NCBI RefSeq assembly: GCF_004299445.1
Contig: NZ_SCTC01000063.1
Span: forward strand, 1 to 64,000
Length of the DNA: 64,000 bases
Reading direction: 5' to 3'
From: Phenylobacterium sp.
GTDB lineage: Bacteria; Pseudomonadota; Alphaproteobacteria; Caulobacterales; Caulobacteraceae
The notes beneath the pieces were generated by a model. That model was not told the origin of the DNA and did no database searches. It was given only the letters and a program-made list of their open reading frames with translations. The position numbers were made by a program, and so were the translations under genes. Positions 10,660 through 19,004 of the stretch are shown here, piece after piece (the stretch's first letter is position 1; each line of letters begins with the position of its first letter).

Positions 10660-11250
10660 TTACTCGGCCGCGTCGTCCTTCTTGGCGGCGGCCTTCTTGG
10701 CGGCCGGCTTCTTGGCGGGCTTGGCTTCGGCGGCCGCTTCCGGCGCTGCAGCTTCGGCCTTCGCGGCGGCGGTCTTCTTCGGCGCGGCCTTCAGGGCCTT
10801 GGCCAGCGGGGCTTCAGCCTGCGCCTTCACGGCCTTCTTCGGCACGTTCAGGGTGGCGAAGTCCAGGCCGCGGGCCCGGGCGTCCAACTCGGCCTTGGTG
10901 GTCAGCGACACTTCGCCGTCCCACTTGGTTTCCTTGCCGCCGGCCGTGATGCCGGTGACGCGCAGGACCGACTCGGCCTGGCGGTGACCGCGGGTGCGGC
11001 GATAGCCCTGGCGGCGGATCTTCTTGAAGATCTTCACCTTCTCGCCCTTGCGGGTCTCGATCAGGGTGGCGGCCACGGAAGCGCCGGCCACAGTGGGCTC
11101 GCCCACCGTCACAGCCTCGCCGTCGCCCAGCAGCAGAACGTCGCCGAAAGCAACGGCCGCACCGGGTTCGCCATCGAGCTTTTCGACCACAAGGATGTCG
11201 CCGGGCTGAACCCGGTACTGCTTGCCGCCGGTCTTAATCACCGCGTACAT
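10660..11250 (-). CDS. rplU: 50S ribosomal protein L21 with long Lys/Ala tail
   Basis: 196 residues. Residues 1-105 are the L21 fold (MYAVIKTGGKQYRVQPGDIL at the start, VKIFKKIRRQGYRRTRGHRQ). The remaining 90 residues are rich in alanine and lysine (KKTAAAKAEAAAPEAA, KKPAAKKAAAKK), roughly doubling the usual 103-residue length. Extended L21 proteins occur in Alphaproteobacteria; the tail is probably disordered and basic. It is the first gene of the rplU-rpmA pair. Confidence 0.97.
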   Translation of the reverse strand: MYAVIKTGGKQYRVQPGDILVVEKLDGEPGAAVAFGDVLLLGDGEAVTVGEPTVAGASVAATLIETRKGEKVKIFKKIRRQGYRRTRGHRQAESVLRVTGITAGGKETKWDGEVSLTTKAELDARARGLDFATLNVPKKAVKAQAEAPLAKALKAAPKKTAAAKAEAAAPEAAAEAKPAKKPAAKKAAAKKDDAAE

Positions 11251-11391
11251 CGTTCGCGCCTTTGTATTTCTTCTTAATTGAAAGCGTGTTTGCGCCCCCG
11301 AGACGGGCCCGGGGACGAGGAGGCGCGGTTATACAGAGGGATGGCGGGGAGTCAATTGGGGCGGTGGGGCGTGCGTCCGGCGCTTCGAGCC

Positions 11392-11886
11392 TCACTGATC
11401 CAGGAAGTTCCACCCGTAGCCGAACCCTTGGTCACACTTGGCCGTGGCCGGATCGCCGACCCAGATCCCCTGGAAGATCGCTTTCCGGTGCGCGCGGGCC
11501 AGCGCGGGGCCGGACAGCCAGATCAGAAGGCGCCGTTCGTCGGGGCTGAAGCTGGTGGCGGCGAAGACCGCGTAGCGCTGCCCGTCGCGGCGAATGTGGA
11601 ATTTCGGCGTCCTGTAGACCGTTAGTCCCATGCCGCGGGGCGTCACGAAGATTTCGCCTTCCGTGACCGTGTAGCCGCCGTGCGGGCCGCTCACGGTGAC
11701 GCTCGCGGCGTGGATACCTCCGGAGAAGTCCGTGATGCGTTCGCCGGCGGCCAACTCGAACCCGCTTTCGTGGAAACATATCCGGGCCGGGCCTTCCACC
11801 GGCGCGGCGAGCGGTTCAGCGCGGGTCGGGGCGGCGGCGGCCACGAGGGCCGCGGTGAGGCTCAAGGGGGCGGCGACGCGGCTCAT
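11392..11886 (-). CDS. Hypothetical secreted protein
   Basis: 164 residues. The start at 11886 gives a good signal peptide (SLTAALVAAAAPTRA, residues 8-22) leading into a probably periplasmic domain with one cysteine near the front (ICFHESGFELAAGERITDF) and one near the end (KCDQGFGYGWNFLDQ), which could form a disulfide. No family was recognised. A longer frame to 12012 reads into an intergenic inverted repeat and was not used. It stands alone between rplU and a divergent membrane protein gene. Confidence 0.65.
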   Translation of the reverse strand: MSRVAAPLSLTAALVAAAAPTRAEPLAAPVEGPARICFHESGFELAAGERITDFSGGIHAASVTVSGPHGGYTVTEGEIFVTPRGMGLTVYRTPKFHIRRDGQRYAVFAATSFSPDERRLLIWLSGPALARAHRKAIFQGIWVGDPATAKCDQGFGYGWNFLDQ

Positions 11887-11936
11887 GTCCAAGCTTAGCC
11901 GCCGCTCTGAGCCATTCAATCCATGGACGGAGTTTG

Positions 11937-12027
11937 CCTTGGGGCTGAGCCGTCTCAAGGACGGCCCGCAGGGCCGCCGCGGGGCGGCGCGCCGGAGGCG
12001 CGTCCTTGACACGGCTCAGCCCCAAGG
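11937..12027. repeat. 26-base inverted repeat with GC-rich loop
   Basis: The arm at 11937-11962 (beginning CCTTGGGGCTGAGCC) matches the inverse of 12002-12027 at 25 of 26 positions. The loop is about 39 bases and GC-rich. It lies between two divergently transcribed genes, so it is unlikely to be a simple terminator; it resembles a dispersed genomic repeat. Confidence 0.7.
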
Positions 12028-12095
12028 CTCGCATCAACCATGGATTTCAGGGCGGGCTATATCCCCGTTGGGGATGCGGCCGGACATGGGGACGC

Positions 12096-12764
12096 ATGAC
12101 GGCGCACGGGTCGGGTCGGTTATTGGCGCGCGGCGCGGCCATCGTCCTGGGCGCCGCGATCGTCGGGCTAGGGCTGCAGACCGTGGGGCGCCGCGCGCCG
12201 GTGGCCGTGAGCTTTCCCATCGACCTGCGGCCGGGCGTGACCAGTTCGCCGGTGTTCCGCGCGGCCTACAACGAGCCCTACGGGGTGGGGCTTGAGGTGG
12301 AGCGGGTGATGCCGTTCGAGACCACGAACTGCCTGCTTGGCGCGCGTGACCTGACCGGGCCGGACTATGAGCGCCCCGCCTATTGCGGCGATACGCCATC
12401 GCCGGTCGACCTGGAATGGGTGCTTTACGAGGGCGCGCAGCCGGTGGAGCGCGGACGCGCCGAGTCAGGCCAGGCCGCGGCCTATGGGCCAACGATCACG
12501 CGGAATCTGGGGACCGCACGACTGCGCCCGGGGCATGACTACCGCATCGAGGTGCGGTCGAACCGCGACGCTTCGGCGCTGGCGCCCGCGCGGCCCCGCA
12601 TCACCCTCGAGGTGCATCCGATGGTCTGGAAGGACGAGTGGGTGTTGCGGTCCCTGGGCGTCCTGGCGGCGCTGGGTGTCGGCGTCTTCGGCGCCTGCAT
12701 GATGATCGTGGGCGGCGTTAGGTGGATGCTGGAGAAGACCCGGTTGGCGCGAGGTCGGGATTAG
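12096..12764 (+). CDS. Hypothetical protein with N- and C-terminal membrane helices
   Basis: 222 residues from the ATG at 12096. A hydrophobic segment at about residues 12-30 (GAAIVLGAAIVGLGLQ) and another at 190-212 (VLAALGVGVFGACMMIVGGV) flank a region of about 155 residues, likely periplasmic, rich in beta-type sequence with two cysteines (NCLLGARD, YCGDTPSP). No family was recognised. It is divergent from the secreted protein gene at 11392-11886. An upstream in-frame start at 12006 lies in the inverted repeat and is less likely. Confidence 0.6.
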   Translation: MTAHGSGRLLARGAAIVLGAAIVGLGLQTVGRRAPVAVSFPIDLRPGVTSSPVFRAAYNEPYGVGLEVERVMPFETTNCLLGARDLTGPDYERPAYCGDTPSPVDLEWVLYEGAQPVERGRAESGQAAAYGPTITRNLGTARLRPGHDYRIEVRSNRDASALAPARPRITLEVHPMVWKDEWVLRSLGVLAALGVGVFGACMMIVGGVRWMLEKTRLARGRD

Positions 12765-12900
12765 GCGGGTCAACGGATAGCCCGGGCAAACACCCCTGTT
12801 CCGCAGGTCAGTCCCGAAGAGCCGCCTTGCCCACGGCCCGCCCCCTCCACCCGCCGGCCGCCGCGCGGGGAGGTGAGGCTCTTCCGTCTCGGCGGACGCC

Positions 12901-12947
12901 CCCTCCACCGCCTTCGGCGGTCCCCCTCCCCCTGAGGGTGAGGAACT
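12901..12947. repeat. 47-base palindromic repeat, copy 1
   Basis: CCCTCC-ACCGCCTTCGGCGGT followed by CCCCTCCCCCTGAGGGTGAGGAACT. It is nearly the same as 14402-14448. Each copy holds two small hairpins (CCGCCTTCGGCGG and the CCTCCCCCT/AGGGNGAGG stem). It lies just past the 3' end of the terminase-like gene in the gap 12765-12984, which otherwise shows nothing recognisable. Confidence 0.65.
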
Positions 12948-12984
12948 CGCGGCGCGTGCGGCGGTGGCCCCGCCGCCTCCGGTT

Positions 12985-13707
12985 CTACGGGCTGCGGCGG
13001 CGGGGGGCGGTGCTCGTCCGCGGCGGCGGAGTCTCGGGTTTCGGGGGCGGGGGTCGGGCGGCGGTTTCGGTGATCCAGCGGCGGTAAGCCTCCACTTCGG
13101 CGAGGTAGGCGCGCATGCAGGGGAGGTTGGCCTGGGCTTTCGTCTCGGCGGCGATGCGGGAGGCCTCGGCCACCTTGCGGTCGATATCGGGATCGTCGCG
13201 GCGCCAGTCGTAGAGGGTGCGGTGGCCCGGATAGTCGGGATCGGCGGCGCAGGCCTGCTCGGCCGTCTCGCCGTCGCACAGGCGCAGGCAGATCTCGTTG
13301 ACGACCATGTCGCGGGTCAGGCGGAAGCGGCTGGGGCGGCCGGTGGCGGGGGCGCCCGAGCGGGCGCGGGCGTCGGCCAGGCGCCCGGCGAAGCCGGGGC
13401 GGGCGCGGGCCCATTGCAGGACGGACTTGCGGTCGGGCATGGCCGGGCCGGCGCAGATGGCGCGCAGGCTTTCGCCGTCGAGAACGCGGCGGCAGATGTC
13501 GCGGGACAGCGCCGCCGACCAGCGGGTGGGCCGGGCCCGCAGCGGCGGGACGTCGAGGTCGGGGCGGTTGCGCAGCCACTTGCGCAGGGTGGGGCGGCTG
13601 GGCCAGCCGGGGGTGGCGGCGATGGCCTTGAAGGTCTCGCCCGCGGCGCGGCGGACGAGCAACTGCTCCAGGAGGGCCGCGCGTTGGGCGGGGGTGAAGC
13701 CGGACAT
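12985..13707 (-). CDS. Terminase small subunit-like protein with three helix-turn-helix-like repeats
   Basis: 240 residues from the ATG at 13707. Three units share one pattern, a helix, GE(T/S), a short helix, a turn, then W and a pro-rich or acidic end: about residues 2-53 (RRAAGETFKAI, TLRKWLRNRPDL), 60-107 (RVLDGESLRAI, SVLQWARARPGF) and 125-176 (RLCDGETAEQA, TLYDWRRDDPDI). This resembles the DNA-binding repeats of phage terminase small subunits of the Sf6 type. The C-terminus is proline/threonine-rich. No large terminase, portal or capsid gene is nearby, so packaging is doubtful and a chromosomal DNA-binding role is possible. Confidence 0.6.
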   Translation of the reverse strand: MSGFTPAQRAALLEQLLVRRAAGETFKAIAATPGWPSRPTLRKWLRNRPDLDVPPLRARPTRWSAALSRDICRRVLDGESLRAICAGPAMPDRKSVLQWARARPGFAGRLADARARSGAPATGRPSRFRLTRDMVVNEICLRLCDGETAEQACAADPDYPGHRTLYDWRRDDPDIDRKVAEASRIAAETKAQANLPCMRAYLAEVEAYRRWITETAARPPPPKPETPPPRTSTAPRRRSP

Positions 13708-13850
13708 GGCGGGAGTTTGGACGGCGGGTGCGTCAAAAGCGGTCGGACGCCCGGGGGCAGGGTTAGCCTCAATTAACGGTTCGGATTGGCCGGGGCTTAA
13801 GGCTCGGGACGACCTAGTGCGCGGGACATTCACCCCCGGAGGAAACCGAC

Positions 13851-14246
13851 ATGTCCGACGCCCTGACCGCCCTCGAGGGGCCTGCCGACCACTTTCCCAC
13901 CACGCCCAGGGACCTGTCCCACGTCACCTTCTACTTCGACCTGACGCCGGAGGATGGCGAGGACCGCGCGTTCTTCTTCGTGAAGATCGAGACTCCGGAC
14001 CGCGTCGATGACGACCTGGACCACTGGTACCAGGCGGCGCTGGACCAGATCATCGCGCGCAATCCCGAACTGGAGGACGCCTCGTTCACCGGCGCGGCGC
14101 TGAAGTACGGGCGGGATGAGGAGTTCTTCCGGCTGGACGGCAACGCCTTCGACCACGACACCGCGCCGACCGGCCGGCTGGTCCAGGGCAGCCAGTACAA
14201 GAACTACGAAGGCGGCGTGACCTACAGCTACGACGAGCTGTTCTAG
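13851..14246 (+). CDS. Conserved hypothetical acidic protein
   Basis: 131 residues, strongly acidic, cytoplasmic with no signal or membrane segment. GGAGG lies 7 bases before the ATG, a very good start. The sequence mixes beta-strand-like blocks (VTFYFDLTPEDGEDRAFFFVKIETP) and helical ones (DHWYQAALDQIIARNPELED). No family was recognised. It is transcribed away from the terminase-like gene, and a 15-base tandem repeat begins at its stop codon. Confidence 0.7.
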   Translation: MSDALTALEGPADHFPTTPRDLSHVTFYFDLTPEDGEDRAFFFVKIETPDRVDDDLDHWYQAALDQIIARNPELEDASFTGAALKYGRDEEFFRLDGNAFDHDTAPTGRLVQGSQYKNYEGGVTYSYDELF

Positions 14247-14287
14247 GCCTCTCTGTTGCGGGCCTCTCTGTTCCAGGCCTCTCTGGG
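14246..14287. repeat. Three 15-base tandem repeats at a gene end
   Basis: GGCCTCTCTGTT occurs at 14246-14257 and 14261-14272, and GGCCTCTCTGGG at 14276-14287, with an exact period of 15. The array starts in the stop codon of the preceding gene. The rest of the 309-base gap 14247-14555 holds this array and the repeat at 14402-14448; no gene was seen in it. Confidence 0.75.
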
Positions 14288-14401
14288 GCCGGGCGTCGGC
14301 TGCGGCCCGGCGCCCGGCGCCCTCCGTTGAACTGGAACCGTCGGAACGGGACGGACGGCTCGATCTCCCTTGGCGGCGCGCCTTCGGCCTGGGGCTGAAG
14401 C

Positions 14402-14448
14402 CCCTCCGCCGCCTTCGGCGGGCCCCCTCCCCCTTAGGGGGAGGAACT
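14402..14448. repeat. 47-base palindromic repeat, copy 2
   Basis: Nearly identical in sequence and length to 12901-12947: CCGCCTTCGGCGG followed by CCCCCTTAGGGGGAGGAACT. The second stem is perfect here. Intergenic, upstream of the VOC-domain gene. Confidence 0.65.
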
Positions 14449-14555
14449 GGGCCGCGGGGCCTTCAAAAGCGCTTGCCCGGCGGCGGCGGGGCCGTAAAGT
14501 CGAGCGACTTTCATAACCGAACGCAGTGGGGGACTCCGTGGCGGATTGGACCCGA

Positions 14556-15338
14556 ATGGACAGGCGGACCCTCGTGACGCTGGCCGCGGCCGCCCTGGCG
14601 CCGCCGGCCCTGGCGCAGGAGAAGACCGTGGAGAGGCCCAGCCGCATTCGTCACTATGTGATCGCCGCCAAGGACATGGACGCGGTCTGCCGGCAGCTCT
14701 ACGCGCTGCTGGAGGTGGAGCCCGTGGCCAAGCCGCCGGGACCCGAGCCCACCCTGGCGTTCGGCTTCCGCACGCGGATGATCCGGGTGGGCACGACCCT
14801 GCTGGAGGTGGTGTCGCCGATCCGCGAGAAGCACCAGCTGCAGGACTTCTTCGTCGAACGCGGCGGCGACGGCGGCTTCATGGTGGTGATGCAGACCTAT
14901 GACGACGACGCCCTGCTGGCGCGAGCGGCGGCGAACGGCCACAAGCTGGCGTTCGAGATCCCGGATTTCCGCGGCCAGCACCTGATGCAGTTCGACTATC
15001 GGACGTTCGGCTCGCGGTTCGAGTTCTACAAGTACACGCCCGAGGACAACTGGTGGGGCAACCCGCTGCACGGCGACTACAACGACCCCAAGGCCGCCGA
15101 GGACATCATGGGCGGCGCGGTGGCCGTGCCGGATCCGGCGGCGATCGCCCGGACCGCCGCGGCGACCTTCCTGGGCCGGCTGGACGGCTCCAGCGTGCGC
15201 TTCGGCGACCGGCGGATCGACTTCACGCCCAGCGGGGACGGCCCCCGGGGGCTGATGACGCTGTACCTGAAGGCGCGGGACCGCCGCCGCGTGGGCGAGA
15301 CGGCGACGGTGGCCAACGTGGCGTTCCGCTTCGTGTGA
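14556..15338 (+). CDS. Exported VOC-domain (glyoxalase-like) protein
   Basis: 260 residues. MDRRTLVTLAAAALAPPALAQ is a signal peptide, with an RR that could suit Tat export. A VOC fold follows: SRIRHYVIAAKDMDAVCRQL starts the first half, and HLMQFDYRTFGSRFEFYKY ends the second, with possible metal ligands in both. The last 80 residues form a separate region. Related proteins are called glyoxalase-like, without a known substrate. A GTG at 14526 would add 10 residues before the signal peptide and was not chosen. Confidence 0.75.
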   Translation: MDRRTLVTLAAAALAPPALAQEKTVERPSRIRHYVIAAKDMDAVCRQLYALLEVEPVAKPPGPEPTLAFGFRTRMIRVGTTLLEVVSPIREKHQLQDFFVERGGDGGFMVVMQTYDDDALLARAAANGHKLAFEIPDFRGQHLMQFDYRTFGSRFEFYKYTPEDNWWGNPLHGDYNDPKAAEDIMGGAVAVPDPAAIARTAAATFLGRLDGSSVRFGDRRIDFTPSGDGPRGLMTLYLKARDRRRVGETATVANVAFRFV

Positions 15339-15466
15339 CGCAGGGCGCGGCGCTCTCGCGGGCGCTCCTGAGATCATGAACCGCGTTTGGACTGGCGCTC
15401 GGCAGGCCGGGTGTGCAGAGCATAGGCCTTGCGCCGGCAGCGTTCACGGGCGCCGGCGGAAGCGGG

Positions 15467-16804
15467 ATGACCATGGTTGAAGTGCGCCGAAGATCGCCGG
15501 CCGCCACCCACGCCCCACGCCCGGAGGGGATGAGCCTGGCGACCCACCGGGTCCGCCGCGCGGCGCTGTTCCGGCGTCTGGGGCCTGGCCTGATCACCGG
15601 GGCGGCCGACGACGACCCCAGCGGCATCGCCACCTACTCGCAGGCGGGCGCGCAGTTCGGCCTGAACATGCTCTGGAGCATGCCGTTCCTGTATCCGCTG
15701 GTGTCGTCGATCCAGATCATCAGCGCGCGGATCGGGCGCGTCACCGGCCACGGGCTGGCGGCCAATCTGCGCCGGGTGTTCCCGGCGCCGGTGGTGCTGG
15801 TGCTGGTGTCGCTGCTGTTCATCGCCAACACCATCAACATCGGCGCCGACCTGGCCGCCATGGGCGCGGCCGCGGAGCTGACCCTGGGATGGGGACGCCA
15901 CGTCTTCACCGTCCTGTTCGCGGTGATCTCGCTGAGCCTGCAGGTGCTGGTCCCGTATCACCGCTACGTCCGCTTCCTGAAGTGGCTCACCCTGGCGCTG
16001 TTCGCCTACGTCGGGGTCGTGCTCACGGTGCGGATCGACTGGGGTGAGGTGGCGGTGCGGACGGTGACGCCGCACCTCGTTCTGACAGGGGCCACCGCCA
16101 CGGTGATCGTGGCCGTGTTCGGCACCACGATCAGTCCCTACCTGCTGTTCTGGCAGGCGTCGGAAGAGGTCGAGGACGACGAGGCCGATCCGACCACCGA
16201 TCCGCTGATCGACCACCCGGAACAGGCGCCGCAGGAGCTCAGCCGGATCCGCTGGGACACCTACCTCGGCATGGCCTTCGCCAACCTGGTCGCCTTCTTC
16301 ATCATGCTGACGACCGCGGTCACGCTGCACGCCGCGGGCCAGACCGACATCCAGACCTCGGCCGACGCAGCGGCGGCCCTGCGGCCCATCGCCGGCGACC
16401 TGGCGTTCGCCCTGTTCAGCCTGGGCATCATCGGCACGGGACTGCTGGCCGTCCCGGTGCTGGCGGGATCGGCGGCCTATGCGATCTGCGAGTCGCAGGG
16501 CTGGAGGATCGGGCTCGAGCACAAGCCGCGCGAGGCGGTGGGCTTCTACTCGGTGATCGGCCTGGCCGTGCTGATCGGCCTGGCGGTGGACTATTCGCCG
16601 CTGGATCCGATCCGGGCGCTGTTCTGGAGCGCGGTGCTGAACGGCGTCATCTCGGTCCCGCTGATGGCGGCGATGATGATCGTGGCGTCCCGACGCGACG
16701 CGATGGGGGCGTTCGTGGCGCCGCTCGCGCTGCGCATCCTGGGGTGGGTTGCCACCGCCTGCATGGCGGCGGCGGCCATCGCCATGTTCACAGCCTGGCG
16801 ATGA
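15467..16804 (+). CDS. Nramp-related metal transporter without canonical MPH motif
   Basis: 445 residues, about 11 membrane helices. Helix 1 reads GPGLITGAADDDPSGIATYSQ, where classical Nramp proteins have DPGN; helix 6 reads TTISPYLLFWQASEE, where classical proteins carry the metal-binding Met-Pro-His. The fold is that of the Nramp/SLC11 family, but the altered ligands suggest a different ion than Mn(II) or Fe(II), perhaps Mg(II) as in NRMT proteins. The start at 15467 follows GGCGGAAGCGGG. The gene stands alone. Confidence 0.8.
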   Translation: MTMVEVRRRSPAATHAPRPEGMSLATHRVRRAALFRRLGPGLITGAADDDPSGIATYSQAGAQFGLNMLWSMPFLYPLVSSIQIISARIGRVTGHGLAANLRRVFPAPVVLVLVSLLFIANTINIGADLAAMGAAAELTLGWGRHVFTVLFAVISLSLQVLVPYHRYVRFLKWLTLALFAYVGVVLTVRIDWGEVAVRTVTPHLVLTGATATVIVAVFGTTISPYLLFWQASEEVEDDEADPTTDPLIDHPEQAPQELSRIRWDTYLGMAFANLVAFFIMLTTAVTLHAAGQTDIQTSADAAAALRPIAGDLAFALFSLGIIGTGLLAVPVLAGSAAYAICESQGWRIGLEHKPREAVGFYSVIGLAVLIGLAVDYSPLDPIRALFWSAVLNGVISVPLMAAMMIVASRRDAMGAFVAPLALRILGWVATACMAAAAIAMFTAWR

Positions 16805-16856
16805 GGGCGCGGCGCGTCGGCAAGGCGGGGGTTCGGGCCGGTCGCCCGGCCGCCGC

Positions 16857-17231
16857 TCACCCGAGGAATTTCGCGCGGCTCCAGATCATGCGGTAGACCT
16901 CGTCGGTGATCTCCAGGCCGTCGCGCTGGAAGCGCCACAGTCGGGCGACCAGGTGGATCGGCACGTCGGCCACGCAGGCGATGAAGCGGTCGGTGTTGAG
17001 ATCGCGGTAGAACAGCGCCGCGCAGGCCCCCGGGAACGTCTCCAGGAGAACGCTGCACAGCCAGATCGCCACCTCGGGGCGTTCGCGCTCGAGCCGGGGG
17101 TGTTCCTCGAAGATGGCCTTGACCGTCGGGATGACCGCGTCCTTCGGCAGGCGCCGGAACGCCTCGAAGCCTTCCGGCGGCGAGACGTCGGCCGGAACGG
17201 AGATCACGTCGGTGTTCAGGAGGAACAGCAT
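16857..17231 (-). CDS. Hypothetical protein
   Basis: 124 residues, soluble, mostly helical, with two cysteines near the middle (IWLCSVLLETFPGACAALF) and a third in RFIACVADVP. It begins MLFLLNTDVISVP and shows no signal peptide of normal length. No family was recognised. It lies between the Nramp-related gene and the universal stress protein gene, transcribed leftward. GC-rich codon use matches the neighbours, so it is probably a real gene. Confidence 0.55.
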   Translation of the reverse strand: MLFLLNTDVISVPADVSPPEGFEAFRRLPKDAVIPTVKAIFEEHPRLERERPEVAIWLCSVLLETFPGACAALFYRDLNTDRFIACVADVPIHLVARLWRFQRDGLEITDEVYRMIWSRAKFLG

Positions 17232-17350
17232 CTGGTGGTGACGGCGTCCTAACCCCGACTTCGTTGTCGATCGGTTAGCCGCAGGCCGTCGGCGTCACCC
17301 CTGCGGCGGGTTGACGCATGGCAGAGGTTCCGGCGAAGGCGTTCGCGCCC

Positions 17351-17791
17351 CTAGGGGACCACGAGCACCGGGATGGCGGCGTGGGCCAGCACCTCGGCGG
17401 TCTGGCTGCCGAGCAGGAGGCGCTTCACGCCGCGGTGGCCGTGCGAGGCCATGACGATCAGGTCGCAACCCTGGCCCTGTGCGGTCGCCAGGATCGCCTC
17501 GGCCGGCTGGGAGCGGGAGACGTGATGGGTGGTGGTCGCGACCCCGGCGGCGTCGGCCATCTGCTTCGCCGCGGCCAGCACGGCGGCGGCCCGCTCGGCC
17601 TGCGAGCTGTCGAAGTCGGCGAAGGCCACGGAGAAGGCGGCCCCGTCGAGGCCGGCGTAGGTGGGGATGTCCTCGGTGACCATCAGCAGCGAGGTCTTGG
17701 CGCCCAGGGCGGCGGCGAGCGCGAGGCCTGCCTCGACGCCCTTGGTGGCGAAGGCCGACCCATCGGTCGGAATGAGAATGGACTTGTACAT
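17351..17791 (-). CDS. Universal stress protein (UspA family)
   Basis: 146 residues. It starts MYKSILIPTDGSAFATKGVE and ends with the UspA ATP-binding pattern IVMASHGHRGVKRLLLGSQTAEVL (G-2x-G-9x-G-S), so it should bind ATP. Such proteins respond to stress and stasis. GGGAGG precedes the ATG at 17791. A longer reading frame runs through to 19114 in this register but is a shadow of the esterase gene. An esterase and an OsmC gene follow upstream on the same strand. Confidence 0.9.
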   Translation of the reverse strand: MYKSILIPTDGSAFATKGVEAGLALAAALGAKTSLLMVTEDIPTYAGLDGAAFSVAFADFDSSQAERAAAVLAAAKQMADAAGVATTTHHVSRSQPAEAILATAQGQGCDLIVMASHGHRGVKRLLLGSQTAEVLAHAAIPVLVVP

Positions 17792-17898
17792 GCGGCCCTC
17801 CCGTCGCGCGCGCCCGTATGGGGCGGCGTCGCGAGGGCAGACTGACACAGCGGCGGGGCTGCGTCTTGATCTGGCGCAAGCCGCCAGGGCCGGGAATC

Positions 17899-18942
17899 TC
17901 AGCCCCGGGCGAACCGGGCCAGGTCGGCGGCGGTGTCGCGGCTGATGTCGGGGCAGGCGATGGAGAAGATCTCGGCGCCGTGGGTCGTGCCCATGATCTG
18001 GCGGCAGCGGGCCGGCTGTCCGGCGCGGAGAAGCAGGCGGTAGAAGTTCACGCCCTCGTCGCGCAGCGGGTCGCACTCGTTCACGCTGATGATCACCGGC
18101 GGCAGGCCGCGCACGTCGGCCTCGGTGGCGAAGCCGGGCCAGGCCAGCGGGTTCTTCGCATGGAAGGCTTCGATGCCGTAGGCCATCGCGCCGCGGTTGT
18201 TGTGCAGCTCGAGCAGGATGCCGTTGTTCTCGACCGACGACGGATTGTCGGGGTGGGGCCACTGGCCGGCGATGTAGGGGCACAGGGCATAGAGGCCCTG
18301 GATCAGGCCGACGTCGCCGTCCTTGAGCAGCTTGAGGCCGGTGGCCAGGGTCAGGTTGCCGCCGCCGCTTTCGCCGGCGACCACGATGCGCGAGGCGTCG
18401 ATGTTCAGCGACTGGGCGTTGGCGTGGACCCACTTCACCGCCGAGACGCAGTCGTTGAGGCCGGCCGGGAAGGGCAGCACCTGGGGCGCCGAAGAGGGGC
18501 GCAGCGCGTTGCGGAAGTCGGGCATGACCACGGCCAGGCCCTGGGCGGCGATGATCCGGCCCCAGGCGCTGTACATGCCGTTGAAGGCGCTCATCGTCTG
18601 CATGCCGCCGCCGTGGAGGTAGACCACGCAGGGCAGCTTCTCGTCGTTGTCGGGGCGGATGATGGCGGCCTGGATGGTGTTGCCGTCGGGCGCCGAGACG
18701 TAGGTTTCGGTGCGGATGGAGAGGCCGGCCCGCGGCGCGTTCTCCTCGGTGTCGCAGGCGTTGAACAGCATGACCATGGCGGCTTCGGCGGCCAGCGCCT
18801 CGGGCGTGTTGGCCTCGGCGATCAGGGTGTCGCGGTCCTTGATGTCGCCGACAGGGGGGCGGTCGGGCCAGGCGAACAGGGCCTTGAGGCGCGGATCGAT
18901 GCGCGGGTCGCGGACGAGCTTGGAGACGGGAACGTCGTTCAT
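17899..18942 (-). CDS. Alpha/beta hydrolase, hormone-sensitive lipase family
   Basis: 347 residues. The oxyanion motif YLHGGGMQ lies near residue 109, the nucleophile serine in VAGESGGGNL, and likely acid and histidine in NECDPLRDEG and TTHGAEIF. This is the HSL-type (family IV) arrangement of esterases acting on short acyl esters. A substrate cannot be assigned. There is no signal peptide, so it should be cytoplasmic. It lies between OsmC and universal stress protein genes on the same strand. Confidence 0.85.
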   Translation of the reverse strand: MNDVPVSKLVRDPRIDPRLKALFAWPDRPPVGDIKDRDTLIAEANTPEALAAEAAMVMLFNACDTEENAPRAGLSIRTETYVSAPDGNTIQAAIIRPDNDEKLPCVVYLHGGGMQTMSAFNGMYSAWGRIIAAQGLAVVMPDFRNALRPSSAPQVLPFPAGLNDCVSAVKWVHANAQSLNIDASRIVVAGESGGGNLTLATGLKLLKDGDVGLIQGLYALCPYIAGQWPHPDNPSSVENNGILLELHNNRGAMAYGIEAFHAKNPLAWPGFATEADVRGLPPVIISVNECDPLRDEGVNFYRLLLRAGQPARCRQIMGTTHGAEIFSIACPDISRDTAADLARFARG

Positions 18943-19004
18943 GGCGGCAGGCTCCGGCGAGACGGTCGCGTCGACGGTGGCAGGGCGCCGTAGGGGAGGG
19001 GAAG

